This document shows positions 49,237-59,682 of a stretch of 64,000 bases of DNA, one piece after another. Origin of the DNA: Ligustrum vulgare. Lineage: Eukaryota > Streptophyta > Magnoliopsida > Lamiales > Oleaceae. A model generated the notes under the pieces. The model was not told the DNA's origin. It made no database searches and worked only from the letters and a program-made list of their open reading frames with translations. Location: the NCBI GenBank assembly GCA_963555705.1, contig OY743174.1:26353608-26417607 (forward strand), written 5' to 3'. Each line of letters starts with the position of its first letter. Positions within the stretch are counted from its first letter, which is position 1. Made by a program: the position numbers and the translations under genes.

Positions 49237-49683
49237 ATGATATGTACGACAGACTATTTAAGATACAAAAAACTCAAAAACCAAGAGTATAAAATGTCGA
49301 TAAGTGAATATATTGAAGATCTAAAAATATTAATAAAATCATTAATAAGTGATGTACAAGAAGTAAAAAATGAATTAAAGGAAGTAAGAAATGATATAAA
49401 TATACTAAAACTAGATATTAGAGAATTCAAAGAAAATAGTAAAAGCAAAGATAAGAAAATAGACAAAAAACTCATAGAAAAAGAAATACTAAGAATAGGA
49501 AAGAAACACTTTGAACAAGAAAAAATTATAATAGAAGCAGGAAGTATGGATAATGAATTTAGGAGAAACATATTACCAAAAATACTAGAAGAAGAATTAG
49601 AATTACAAAAATCTATAGAAAAAACTTTCGGAAAATTAAAAGCTAAAGAAAAAACTGAAGAAGAACAAGACAAGAATGAATGA
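49237..49683 (+). CDS. Virion-associated-protein-like coiled-coil ORF (virus B)
   Basis: 148 codons without a break, the longest intact frame of the virus. The first third is a coiled coil (LISDVQEVKNELKEVRNDIN); the C-terminal part is Lys/Glu-rich. Length, coil and position directly before the coat gene fit the caulimovirid virion-associated protein (ORF III type), which binds capsid through its C-terminus. It overlaps the next ORF as ATGAATGA (49676-49683), the compact junction usual for polycistronic caulimovirids. Possibly initiated at a downstream Met (MSISEYIEDL). Not expected to be expressed functionally. Confidence 0.5.
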   Translation: MICTTDYLRYKKLKNQEYKMSISEYIEDLKILIKSLISDVQEVKNELKEVRNDINILKLDIREFKENSKSKDKKIDKKLIEKEILRIGKKHFEQEKIIIEAGSMDNEFRRNILPKILEEELELQKSIEKTFGKLKAKEKTEEEQDKNE

Positions 49684-51005
49684 AGAATTAGATTTGCTTA
49701 TAGAAAATTTTGACCAGTTAAACATAGAAAATTTTAATGAATACCAAGTTTTAATGAATACCGGAGGAGCACCTAACCCAGCTCCAACAGGAACTTCCAA
49801 ACAAGAATTACCAGATCCAGATGAAAGTTATGCACCCTTATATAGTAAACCACACCGACAATATTATGATAGAATCAGAGATAGACAACCACCTAGAAGA
49901 ATAAATATAAAGATAGATTTGAACCAAATAATAATTATGATAAACCCAATAATCATGGATGAACAAAATTATACCTGGATTGTAAAATAGATACTAAAAA
50001 AGCCTTATTAACTTGGGTAGATTCAATGATACTATTCTTTTTATACAATAAAGATGATACATAAGAAAATACTGATAGAATGATAAATTTTTTAGTAACA
50101 TCTTTTGAAGGACATGTTAGAAATTGGTGGGAAGGAATAAGTAGTGATACAAAAGCATTAATAAGAAGAAATGTACAAACAGAACTAATAAAATTAGATA
50201 GAAAAGGAATAGAAAAGTTAGTAGATTATATAGCGGATGAATTTTTAGGAGAAAATTGGATAAATAATGCTGCAGCAGAATCAATTAGAGAAAAAGATAA
50301 TGCAAGAGTGAGATTAATAAATTTAACAATATGTGACATGTGTGAAATCAAAGAATACACCTGTGAATTTAAAGAATATTATTATGTCCAATTCTATAGT
50401 AATGAAAATCAAGAAGTATATATAGATATGTATTACAATAAATTACCGGGTTCATGGAGAATATACTTTAAAATAGAATTTGAAAAATTTATCAGAGATA
50501 ACCCTGAAATACCTAGAACATTGAGATCAAGGATAAAATTCATATTCGAAAGATTAGCATATATATGTCAACAAAGACAATTATTAAAGAAATTAAGAAA
50601 ATTAACTAGAATATATTGTGAAGATATAGAAAAACCTACCCAATGGGGATGTAACCCTGAAAGAAGAAAAAGTAATAAAAGAAAATATAAAAATTTAAAA
50701 TTTAAAAAATTTAGAAATTTTAGAAAAAGATATATAAAACCTAAGAGAAGATATTACAAAAGAAGATATAATCCAAATAAAAACAGGAAAATAAAACTTA
50801 TAAGAAAGATAAAAGTCAATGCAAATGTTGGAATTGTGGAGAAATAGGACATATAAGCCCTGATTGTAATAAAAAGAAAGTTAAAATATTACAAAAAGAA
50901 TATCTAGAAATAGAAAGTGAAATATATGATATTGAAGAATACTATGATCAAGAAGTATATATGAGTGAAACAGATTCAGAAAGTAATAAATTAGAATCAG
51001 AATAG
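49676..51005 (+). pseudogene. Coat-protein region of virus B (frameshifted)
   Basis: Starts at ATG 49676 (MNEELDLL) with an acidic/Pro-rich leader, loses frame between about 49900 and 50080, and continues 50080-50790 with the capsid core FEGHVRNWWEGI, VDYIADEFLGENW and LTICDMCEIKEYTCEF, then a very basic stretch (about 50655-50810). After another shift comes the zinc knuckle CWNCGEIGHISPDC (50826-50867), ending in an acidic tail at 51005. NWW, the Cys-rich ICDMC motif, the Lys/Arg-rich block and the CCHC knuckle together are diagnostic of caulimovirid coat proteins. Confidence 0.75.
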
Positions 51006-51006
51006 A

Positions 51007-51850
51007 GAAATAGAAGAAATAGAAAAGAACATAGATAAACAAGAATATGAAGGGATAAAAGGTTATGGATTAAAAGTAACTTTTGACAATAATAAGTTCA
51101 GAAAAATACAAAAATTACCTTTAGATTTCAAAATAGGAAAATGGGAAATATTAGATAGGATATGGAAAAGAGAAAAAGTAGCAATAAATGAATATCACAA
51201 AACTGAAAGGGTAATAGATGTTAGAACTACTTAAGGAACACACAAATTAAATCTTTTTAAAAAAAATACGGTTACAGAATTATTGACAAAGATCAATAGA
51301 AAATAAAGTGAAAAGATCCAATATGTTTATTTAGCAGATATCCAAATAATGTTTAAATCATTGTTTAGAGAATGATTAGATTCACCTTTAACTGTCATTT
51401 TACATGATGGAATGATTATAAATTTAAAAGACAATCATTTAGGAACAGTAGAAGGAAATTTAACTTATATTTAACTAATATTTACATGTTACTCAAAATA
51501 TTGTATATCATTGAAAGACAAAAATTTTAATGAAGTTTTAGGGCTACATTTCAAATTACATAAAGATGATATAATGGAACTAGGAGATAAAATTATGACT
51601 ATAGAATACATGACATTATACACATTTACTAATTCTAATTATGGAAACATTAATTCTAAAAAACCATATATTGAAATTCATAAAGAATGCAAAGATTTTG
51701 ATAAAGCTGTGGAACCAGATAAACAAATAAGTTTAGTTCCAAGAAACTATGAACTTACTGTAACAAAAAATAAACTAGAAATTATAGAATTAAGAGAAGA
51801 AAAATATCATAATAATAACATAACATTTGAAGATGGCGGATTAATTAGAA
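51007..51850 (+). pseudogene. Movement-protein region of virus B (several stops)
   Basis: A single frame with in-frame stops at 51232-51234, 51303-51305 and further ones up to about 51475. Landmarks: YVYLADIQIMFKSLF, LDSPLTVILHDGM, NHLGTVEGNLTY, LKDKNFNEVLGLHF and IMTIEYMTLYTFTNSN, matching the strand order of the 30K movement-protein superfamily. It lies between coat and protease, in the same frame as the following protease domain, so coat, movement and protease may have been one polyprotein. Confidence 0.65.
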
Positions 51851-51959
51851 GATCAGCAAGTTTACCTAATAGAAAACAATTAGGAGAAACTAGTTATACA
51901 AGAGAAATAAAACTTAATAGAATGATGAAAATAGAAAGTGAATATTTCAATGGAATAGA

Positions 51960-52295
51960 ACATATAAAAGAACCAAATATATTAATTGACACGGGAGCTA
52001 GTGAATGTTATATAATTTCAAATAGAAATAAATGACTAATATCTCATAGAACTGATTCATATAGATATATAAATTTTGATGGACAAGTACATATGACTGA
52101 ACTTGAAGTAAAAGTACCAATAAAAATAGGAGGAATAAATCTCTTAGTACCATGTCATGTAGATACTGTATGGTAAATTCTCATGTATTATTAGGAATGA
52201 GCTTTCTAGATAGACTAGAAGATTATAGTATAAAACGTGAAGGATTATATATAACTCATAATGGTCAAACTATACTATGCAGAAAAGCTGAATAA
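51960..52295 (+). pseudogene. Retropepsin-like domain 1 of virus B
   Basis: The active-site loop ILIDTGASECYI has its Asp codon at 51988-51990, and the second signature LLGMSFLDR is at 52188-52214, about 70 codons later as in single-chain retropepsins. It contains a stop at 52033-52035 and a frame change near 52170. A stop (TGA at 52293) separates it from domain 2. Confidence 0.65.
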
Positions 52296-52640
52296 ATGAA
52301 TAACCAAATAAGTTTTTCATTAGCTGTTTATATTCAAGTTACTATTGTTGAAACAAATATAACATGTGCATTAATAGACAAAGGAAGTGATGTAACAATA
52401 ATTAAGATTTTCTTAATAAAATCATGGAATACTGATGGGAGAATAAAAATAACAGGAGTTACAGGAGAAAGTACCCAAATAATTAACAATACTGATAAAA
52501 TCGAGATAATACTTGGAAGTAAACAAATAGTTGTAAATAAGATATATATAGTTATAACAAATTAGAATGTGATATATTATGATATATTATTAGGAAATGA
52601 CTTTATACAACAATTTCAATATTATAAGTAAAATAATTAC
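52296..52640 (+). pseudogene. Retropepsin-like domain 2 of virus B
   Basis: Opens with an ATG at 52296. The loop CALIDKGSDVTIIK (Asp codon 52377-52379, Lys where Thr/Ser is usual) and the second signature YYDILLGNDFIQQF (52575-52610) are both visible in one frame, interrupted by TAG at 52563-52565. It is distinct in sequence from domain 1. It probably begins the protease-RT polyprotein proper. Confidence 0.65.
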
Positions 52641-52649
52641 ATGAAATGT

Positions 52650-54208
52650 TACAAACACCTTGCAGACATTTACTAAAAATACCAAGAAAATTTAGACCTT
52701 ACAGAGTTCAGCCAATACAGCGTGGTGATAAATGGGAGAAAAAATCAATTACACAAAATGAGATAAAAATAAAATAATAATGTATAAAAAAAGTCTTAAA
52801 AACAAACATACAAACAAACATGGAAAAAATCATTGATCGACTAGAAAAAATTTGTGGAGAGAATCCATTATTATTTTGGAAGCCACATCATCCAAAAGTT
52901 AAAATAGAATTAACAGAAAATGTTATTATAAGAGTTAGACCAATGATGTATACCATACAAGATACACAAGAATTTAAAACTCAAATAAAAGAATTACTTA
53001 ACCAAAAATTAATCAGACCAAGTAATGGACCCCATAGTAGTCCAACTTTAATGGTCATGAAACATTTTGAACAAAAAAAAGAAAAAACTAGAATGGTGAT
53101 AAATTATAAAGAATTAAACAAATATACTAAATTTGATGGATACTTTTAACCAAATAAAGAGGTACTAATACATCTTGCAAAAGGAAAACAATATTATTCT
53201 AAATTTGATTACAAATCAGAATTTTGGCAAGTAAAACTGAAAGAAGATAGTATTCAATATACAGTATTTAGTACACCCCAAGGTAAGTATGAATGGATGG
53301 TTATGCTATTTGGTTTAAAAAATGCACCACAAATATATCAAAGAAGAATGGATAACATATTTAGAAAATTTAATGAATTCTTAATTGTCTATGTTGATGA
53401 TATATTAATATGTTCTAATAATAGAGAAGAACATAGAAACCATTTGATGAAATTTATAAATGAATGCAAAAAACAAGGAATTGTTCTTTCAAAAAATAAA
53501 GCTATAATAGAAAAACAAGAAATTGATTTTCTTGGATTATCAATAGATAAAAGAGGGATAAAATTACAAACCCATATATCTAAAAAGATAGAAAGTTTTC
53601 CAGACAAATTAGAATCAAAAGAACAAATACAAAAGTTTTTAGGATGTTTAAATTATGCAGAATGATTTATTGAAAATCTATCAAAAAAGAGACATAAAAT
53701 TCAAATTTTACTCAGAAAAACAAATACCAAATGATGGAGTAATGAACACACAGAAATTGTCAAATCACTAAAAGAAGAATGTAAAAATTTGCCAAAATTA
53801 AGATTACCTGATGAAAAAGATAATCTGACAGTTAATACTGATGCCTCGGATAAGTATTGGGTAGTAATATTAAAAACAAATCTTAATGACATTTGTAGAT
53901 ACTCAAGTGGAAGATTTAACCAAGCAGAAATAAATTATACTACTCATGAGAAAGAATTGTTAGCAATCATCAGAGGAATAAAGAAGTTTTCATTGTTTTT
54001 ATTATCTAAGAAATTCATTGTTGAAACTGATAATTCTCAAGTTGCAGGTTTAGTAAAAAATAAGTTACCACCAGAACCTCAATACAGAAGGCTCCATAGA
54101 TGGCAAGCCTATTTGACATTTTATAATTTTGATATAGTTCATATTAAAGGTGTCAATAATTATCTTGTGGACTTTTTAAGTAGGAATATTGAATTTGCAG
54201 ATGGATAA
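52650..54208 (+). pseudogene. RT-RNase H region of virus B
   Basis: In one frame from 52820: LTENVIIRVRPMMYTIQDTQ, QKLIRPSNGPHSSPTLMV, TRMVINYKELN, FWQVKLKEDS, MLFGLKNAPQIYQRRMD and the polymerase motif YVDD (53390-53401), then FLGLSIDKRGI. RNase H: NTDAS (about 53833-53847), THEKELLAIIRGIKKF and VETDNSQ, with IKGVNNYLVDFLSR at the end. In-frame stops at 53147-53149, 53663-53665 and near 53733; sequence before 52820 is in other frames. No integrase follows, separating it from Gypsy elements. It ends by overlapping the next ORF's ATG (54201). Confidence 0.85.
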
Positions 54209-55263
54209 TATCAAAAAATCCTTGATAGACGCCAAAAGGCGAATGAACTTCCTCACAGAGGAAGCTGAAGATATAAAGCTTGGAATTGAACAACGTGCAG
54301 AAACTCTCCAAGGAAGTTTCAAGCAGTTGATGGAAATCTCAACATTTCAGCACAATTATACTAAAAAATTGAGCGATAACATAATTGAGATTGAATCTCA
54401 GTTTGAATCGTTAATTACCAAACAGGTTATATCAAAAATACAAACAGGTACATCTTCTGGAAGTAGTGGTGGACCAACGATTAAAAGAGATTAATCAAGT
54501 CCCAAAAAAATTGTTATAAATGAAGCTAGTCCTCGAAAAATCACAATCAATGCCAAAGATGAACATACAAGGGTAGTCAGAATTCGTGTTGACGAGGAAG
54601 ATGATTCCCCTTTTTTACCAAAAGAAAACGAATATAAGACTACTGTTGAAGTTATATATGAACTTCAAGAATGTTATTGTTATTACATTTCGTCTGGAGA
54701 CCATGTATACCCACGATTGATCGTTACTCCGGGAGGAGATCCCGTCATGACAAAAATGACAGCTGATTATGGATTTTTGGATCTATATATCCAGAAATAG
54801 ATCTGAAAGAAATCGAAAAAATTGATGATTTACTAAAAGGAGAAATTTCAAAGTTTGCCCAAGGAAGACCCATATATTTAAAATTTTATTCGATCAGTCT
54901 TGAAATTGATGGAAGGATATATTATTCTGCTGAGCATATTATCACGATTGAGTATGTTGCTCGAAATTTTCAAATTGAAGTTGGAAAAAATACCAAGCCA
55001 GTAACAAACATTACAAGATCATGGTTTAGATCCCGAAGGGTGTTGGGAATTAAAGTTCTCTACAACATTGTCAAAAACCTGTATGAGAAGAAATTCAAAC
55101 ACATCTGCCAGTATAATGGATGGACCCTACTCATTAATGGAGAAAAAGAAAAATCAACAGTCTTGCAAGAATACATCAACAAATTTGACACTCATCAAAT
55201 TCATGGAAGTTTTCCTACTTTGCAAGAAGCGTGTATAGCCAGAAATTGCCCCACACGCCAATA
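54201..55263 (+). pseudogene. TAV-like (ORF VI position) ORF of virus B
   Basis: ATG 54201 overlaps the RNase H stop. The first part is coiled-coil (MNFLTEEAEDIKLGIEQRAE), stop at 54492-54494, then open in the same frame to a stop near 54800, and after a one-base shift to 55263, ending GSFPTLQEACIAR. Last ORF before the pregenomic promoter, the position of the caulimovirid translational transactivator/inclusion-body gene; its C-terminal small domain resembles the viroplasmin fold only weakly. Base composition is less A-rich than the polyprotein. Confidence 0.5.
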
Positions 55264-55440
55264 GAGTTGATGAACATGTGGAAGCTACTTAATAAATCTG
55301 CTTTACATGCTACCAAGATTGATGGACAGGTGGAAGACGTTTGGCAGATCTACTTTAATGCAACAATGCAGAACAATGTAGGGGCTATGTAAAGACCAAA
55401 AAATAGATGAATAAGTGTCCCTATAATGTAAGGGTCGCGT

Positions 55441-55680
55441 GATGTAATAAATAATAGAGGGACATGTGTGCCCTTATGTGATAAAAGCTATGAAATTGTT
55501 AGGTCGATGATGTAAGCAGTGATGTAATTGTGTCCGATGTAATATTATAAATAGAGGCCTCCGGGTTAGTTGAAAGACAGAACTCTCTTGAGCACTCAGT
55601 TTGTGAGAAAGCCAAAAATCTTCTGTCTTTGAAAAATTCTCATACCAATCCTTTGTCAATCTTCATATTATCAATAAAAT
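55441..55680 (+). promoter_or_regulatory. Pregenomic-RNA promoter and poly(A) region of virus B
   Basis: Four GATGTAA motifs (55441, 55509, 55521, 55536) precede the TATA box TATAAATA (55546-55553), spaced like activator sites in caulimovirid promoters. AATAAA follows at 55673-55678, about 95-100 bases after the expected start site; a poly(A) signal just downstream of the start site gives terminally redundant RNA in this family. No TGGTATCAGAGC-type primer site is visible in the following leader (55680-56005). Confidence 0.65.
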
Positions 55681-56004
55681 CTCAATTTACTTATCATATT
55701 ATGATGAGTTTCTAAATTCTTGTCTTCTAAATCCTATTTCCAAAAAGAAGATATATTATTAAGAAAACTCCCTACACTCTGTCCTAAAATATTTTCCATC
55801 TAAAAAGTTATACGGTGAAGGCATCCAGGTTTAGCTAATAACCCGTGAAGGTAGGAAGCCATTGAAGGTTGTGGAGCAGAAACCTATAAGCCTGAAGGTC
55901 ACTAACAATAAGAGGAAAATACAAAGGTACTGGGAACATGAAAAGAGGTTAGTATTCTTAATACATCTATCTTTACGGAATTAGGAGGAAGAAGAGCTTT
56001 TAAC

Positions 56005-56357
56005 ATGACAGAACTCAGAATTGTTGAATTTAATTATAAAAACAGTCCTTATAATGACGAATATCATAGCATAATTGAACATTTATTCATGTATAAACAG
56101 TTTAATAGACCAAATAATGAAATAAAAAAGTTATATCATATCTATATGCCATGTTTGTTAGCTATCTTTCCAACATTAAAAAGAATATTAGGATTATAAA
56201 TTACAAAATCGATTATTTATTTTTGGGTTGATGGTGATAACACTAAAATAAATAATGAATTATATTTAGGATATGTGTTTAGTAGTGATAATGATTATGA
56301 TCCTGTAATAGATTATGACAGTGATGGAAGAGATGAATCTTTCTTTACCAGTTTTTG
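56005..56357 (+). pseudogene. First post-leader ORF of virus B
   Basis: 117 codons in one frame with a TAA at 56197-56199. Starts MTELRIVEFNYKN; the tail is Asp-rich (NDYDPVIDYDSDGRDE). Its end overlaps the next ORF's start (56315) in another frame. I do not recognise it; by position it is the first ORF on the pregenomic RNA. Confidence 0.5.
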
Positions 56358-56749
56358 AACATCTTAATAGCATGAATGAAAGTAATTATATCATGGAAAA
56401 ACTCAGAACTAAGAGAGGTCCATATAAAGTTAAAAAGAATATCAAAAGTAAAAAATGTATTGAATATGAAAATGAAATTGATAAAATAGGATACCAAGAT
56501 CAACTCTACGCATCACAAGAGATATTAAAAAGTTTTAAAGAAAATTTAATAGAAAACTTTGCTAGAGGTACTGTAAGATCTATAATGATACATGATATTC
56601 AAGATATAATTGATAAATTAGAAAAGAGAAATAAAAGTATTTCAAAATATAATATACAATTTGAACCAAGTATAGATATCATGACTGACATAGACATTAT
56701 CAATTTCCAAACATTGATAGAATTTGAAAAATTATTTGAAACTTTATAA
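56315..56749 (+). CDS. 144-codon ORF of virus B, unknown
   Basis: An unbroken frame from MTVMEEMNLSLPVFEH to LFETL. A basic patch RTKRGPYKVKKNIKSKK (about residues 28-44) could be a nuclear-localisation or nucleic-acid-binding segment; the rest is Ile/Glu/Asn-rich and probably helical. No known domain seen. Confidence 0.45.
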   Translation: MTVMEEMNLSLPVFEHLNSMNESNYIMEKLRTKRGPYKVKKNIKSKKCIEYENEIDKIGYQDQLYASQEILKSFKENLIENFARGTVRSIMIHDIQDIIDKLEKRNKSISKYNIQFEPSIDIMTDIDIINFQTLIEFEKLFETL

Positions 56750-56771
56750 ATTATTTATCTCTGTGTTTATA

Positions 56772-56995
56772 ATGCCTGGATATTATACTATTAAAGGATT
56801 AGATAATTTGTTAGAAAAAATAATGGAAAAAATAGATAACATTATATCTCATTTAATAGATATGGATGAATCATCTGAACAATATTATATACTTTCAGAA
56901 AATTATGATCAATATATTATAGATTATTATTCTAATATATTACAGCTAAAAATGGAATTAGAAAATAAAATTATGACAAATACATTCCAAACTTA
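56772..56995 (+). CDS. Small helical ORF c1 of virus B (PGY-type)
   Basis: 74 codons from ATG 56772: MPGYYTIKGLDNLLEKIMEK, then an acidic helical stretch. Unbroken. Homologous to the next unit (56997-57200), so the virus carries two tandem paralogues. Unknown function. Confidence 0.45.
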
Positions 56996-56996
56996 A

Positions 56997-57200
56997 ATAC
57001 CAGGATATACAATCGAAGGACTTGATAACCTTTTAGAAAAACTGAAAGATAAAATGGACGATATTAAACATCAAATAGAAAATGAAAACATATCTTCTGA
57101 AGAATATAATAAAGTTTTAGAAAGATACGAACAATATATTGCAGATTATTGTATTTTATTAGATCAAAGAATTGACTTATACCAAAAAAAACTTGTATAA
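56997..57200 (+). pseudogene. Small helical ORF c2 of virus B (paralogue of c1)
   Basis: Shares PGYTIEGLDNLLEKLKDK with c1 and the same spacing of DYC/DYY near the end. The codon at the expected start position (56997-56999) is ATA rather than ATG; the frame is otherwise open to 57200. Confidence 0.45.
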
Positions 57201-57222
57201 TAATTTACCAACCCAATAATCT

Positions 57223-57522
57223 ATGGATACTTCACAAGTATCAACTTCTAATAACTACGATCATAAATTATATTTAGAAAATAAAGAAATTTCATTTTTA
57301 TTAACTATTGTTGAAAAATCTAAAAATATACATTTTATTGGACAATCTAAATTAAAAGAAATATACGAAGATATTGACTATGTTATCTTAAATAGAATAA
57401 AATTTAATTCTATTGAAACAGCAAAAAATATAAATACGGTTCATAAAATTATAGAAGAATACGAAGATATAGAACATGAAGTTTCAGATAGAATAACATT
57501 AGGATATATAGAGCATTTTTAA
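57223..57522 (+). CDS. 99-codon ORF of virus B, unknown
   Basis: MDTSQVSTSNNYDHKLYL to GYIEHF, unbroken, Ile/Glu-rich. It is the last recognisable viral ORF before the right junction; the following 57523-57690 is A-rich and full of stops. Confidence 0.4.
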   Translation: MDTSQVSTSNNYDHKLYLENKEISFLLTIVEKSKNIHFIGQSKLKEIYEDIDYVILNRIKFNSIETAKNINTVHKIIEEYEDIEHEVSDRITLGYIEHF

Positions 57523-57690
57523 AAGAACTTAAAAGATTAAAAAATATGAATATAATAAAAAATATTGAATTAATCAACCTGACTAATTTAGGAATATATC
57601 TTACAAAGAAAATAATTCAATTAATTAAGATAATTAAAAAGGCCATTTTGATAAATAATACTCTTGGAAAGGCTATTCCAACAAATCTCC

Positions 57691-58440
57691 CGTTATCATC
57701 TTTCATCCCAGAAAGTGGAGAAAGGTGCGCACAGCGATAGTGCGGCACGAGCGCCGTTGGCTGCGAAACTGCGGTGTTGCGAGCTCACGACTGTAGCTTT
57801 GTGGTCTGAACTCGTGGAAGAAGCTCTGGCAAGCTTGGAAAAAGGAGAGACAAGGGCGGTTAGTGGAAGCTCCGGCAAGTTTCTGTTGTGCTGTTCTTAA
57901 CTTCTCCAGTTCATCTGGCGACTTTGGAACAAATTTTTTGCATCGAGGTTATTTCTTATCAGGTTAGTGGATTATACAACTTGTGATTTGTAAATTGTGC
58001 TGTTCATTTTGTGATTTGGGAACAAATAATGCCTGATTCACCATCGCTTGAGCTTCTAGCCTTCTACCGTCTTAAATTGTGATTTGAAAATTTAAAATTT
58101 AAAATTTGTGATTTGTGATTTGTGAATTTTGATTTTTAATTTTTAATTTTCATGATTTCTGATTTATAGAAATTAGTTATACTAAAACTGGAACCTTGTG
58201 CATCATTTATCGTATGCTCAGCTGACGTTGGACAAGATTCAATATTTGATTGTTGTCGGGCCAGCAGATATATGGCCTTCCATCTTTATCCCCCTACAAT
58301 AAAAGAGGCTTGGAGAGTTACTATTCATTTGTGTAACCATTAATGACACGTGTAAGAGTTGAGAAATATCATATCTTCTGTCACATAATGAAATATCTAA
58401 TTTTCTGTTTTCAAACATCAAACATTCCCTTAAAATATCT
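57691..58440 (+). other. Host sequence right of virus B, GC-richer start
   Basis: 57664-57900 is an open frame whose last 60 codons are Ala/Glu-rich with host-like composition; ttatttcttatcag followed by gttagtgg (57947-57968) looks like a splice donor. It may be a first exon or UTR of a gene disrupted by the virus, but no product is recognisable. Confidence 0.25.
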
Positions 58441-59080
58441 CAAATAAATTTTCAAACTGCTATAATGCTTGCTGATAAGAGAGAACCAGCACAAGCAAAC
58501 ATAAATTTTCATTGTTCAAACATTTACAATTCTACATATATTCAACTCGTGGTAATTTACAAGAGATTCTACTTATTTCTAAGAATGTCGATTACCTGTC
58601 CAGCAACACCCAAACCATGAGCAAGAAGGCCTGTAAGCCTAGAAATGCAATCATAAGTGTTGAACCTAGTCTAGTCGCCACTGAATCGGTCGAGGTCAAG
58701 AAAATAGTCACTGTTGTAACTCTTGCTAGTAAGTAAAAACCTGGACAAGCGAACATAAAGAAGGTAAGTGAATGCAAGACTTGAAATGATCTTATCTACT
58801 TTGTGTATGCCTGGATAAGGATTGGATAATACAATATAAGAAATTTTAGCCCTTTTTCTTAATAATTTTCAATGCTTAAAACTCCAAAGCAATTTAAGCA
58901 AACAAACATTTGGTGAGAAAGCATGACTCACGACCACTAAAGCAGCCAAGTCACTCAAATAGTCACTGCTATAATGCTTGCTGATAAGAGAGGACCAGGA
59001 CAAGCAAATGTAAACTAAATCAGCATATGCGAGGTTTCAAGTGACCTTATGTACTTAGTGTATGTTTGGTGCATAATATT
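58441..59080 (-). pseudogene. Membrane-protein exon and its decayed copies
   Basis: On the minus strand 58775-58604 encodes a hydrophobic segment: FFMFACPGFYLLARVTTV, IFLTSTDSVATRLGST, LMIAFLGLQAFLLMVWVLLD, probably two transmembrane helices, ending at a good donor (gacag then gtaatc). A homologous but stop-containing copy lies at about 59075-58960 and part of another at 58500-58458 (both with gcttgctgataagagag on the plus strand). The protein family is not recognised. It may be one exon of a gene whose first exon is near 62660. Confidence 0.4.
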
Positions 59081-59682
59081 GGATAAGAATGTAGAGTACA
59101 AGATTCTAGCTTATTTGTCTTTAATATTTTCTAGTACTCAACTGTCTACCTTACGAAAAATGATTAGTGCTAAAGCAGGACCTACTTACCGTTCTTGAGA
59201 AATATAATAAATCTTTAATTGTTGGAGGTAAAATGCCAACTTGTTTATCAGTTTGCACAAGAGAATAAGAGAGATCAAGTACCGGTAATGTCATCTTGTC
59301 ATGTGAGAAAACAAGAAGTTATCTTAGACCATAAACAATATACATATGATAAATAAAGGAACCATGAGACTTCACAAATATGCAGATAGAAAACTTACCG
59401 AGGAAGGACATGCAAAATAGGTGCACAGCTCACGCATACACAACACACAGAATAAGAATACGATAGAAAATAAGTTTGTGACACTAGACAAGCATAGAGC
59501 TTCTTCTAACGAAAAATCTTCTCTAAAATGAAGAAATGATATTTAACTACGCAAATAATCTTGGACATACATTCAAGAAATAAAAAACCAATGAGGAGCT
59601 TTTATGAACGAACCTCAACAAAGCAACAAATAAAGCATTTGTTTCTAGGTCCTTCCTTCTTAAGGAATGAATGGAAGTGCTG

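Larger units (their letters stand above)
48180..57690 (+). mobile_element. Endogenous caulimovirid B: near-complete, circularly permuted genome
   Basis: About 9.5 kb of very A-rich coding strand with caulimovirid domains in one orientation and no LTRs or integrase. Order in the locus: small coiled-coil ORFs, coat protein, movement protein, two retropepsin-like domains, RT, RNase H, TAV-like ORF, pregenomic-RNA promoter with poly(A) signal, then several small ORFs. Because the promoter lies inside, the integrated copy is opened elsewhere on the circle. Many stops and shifts make it non-functional. CP before MP is as in cavemo-/solendovirus-like genomes, but the small-ORF set after the promoter is unfamiliar to me. 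Junctions with host DNA (about 48180 and 57660-57690) are approximate. Confidence 0.8.

Noticed and set aside
49254..49673. 139-codon minus-strand frame
   Set aside because: A Ser/Phe/Ile-rich mirror of the A-rich coiled-coil ORF on the plus strand; no independent signal.
48180..57690. Virus B as a Ty3/Gypsy retrotransposon
   Set aside because: No LTRs, no integrase after RNase H, movement and coat domains present, and an internal pararetroviral promoter.
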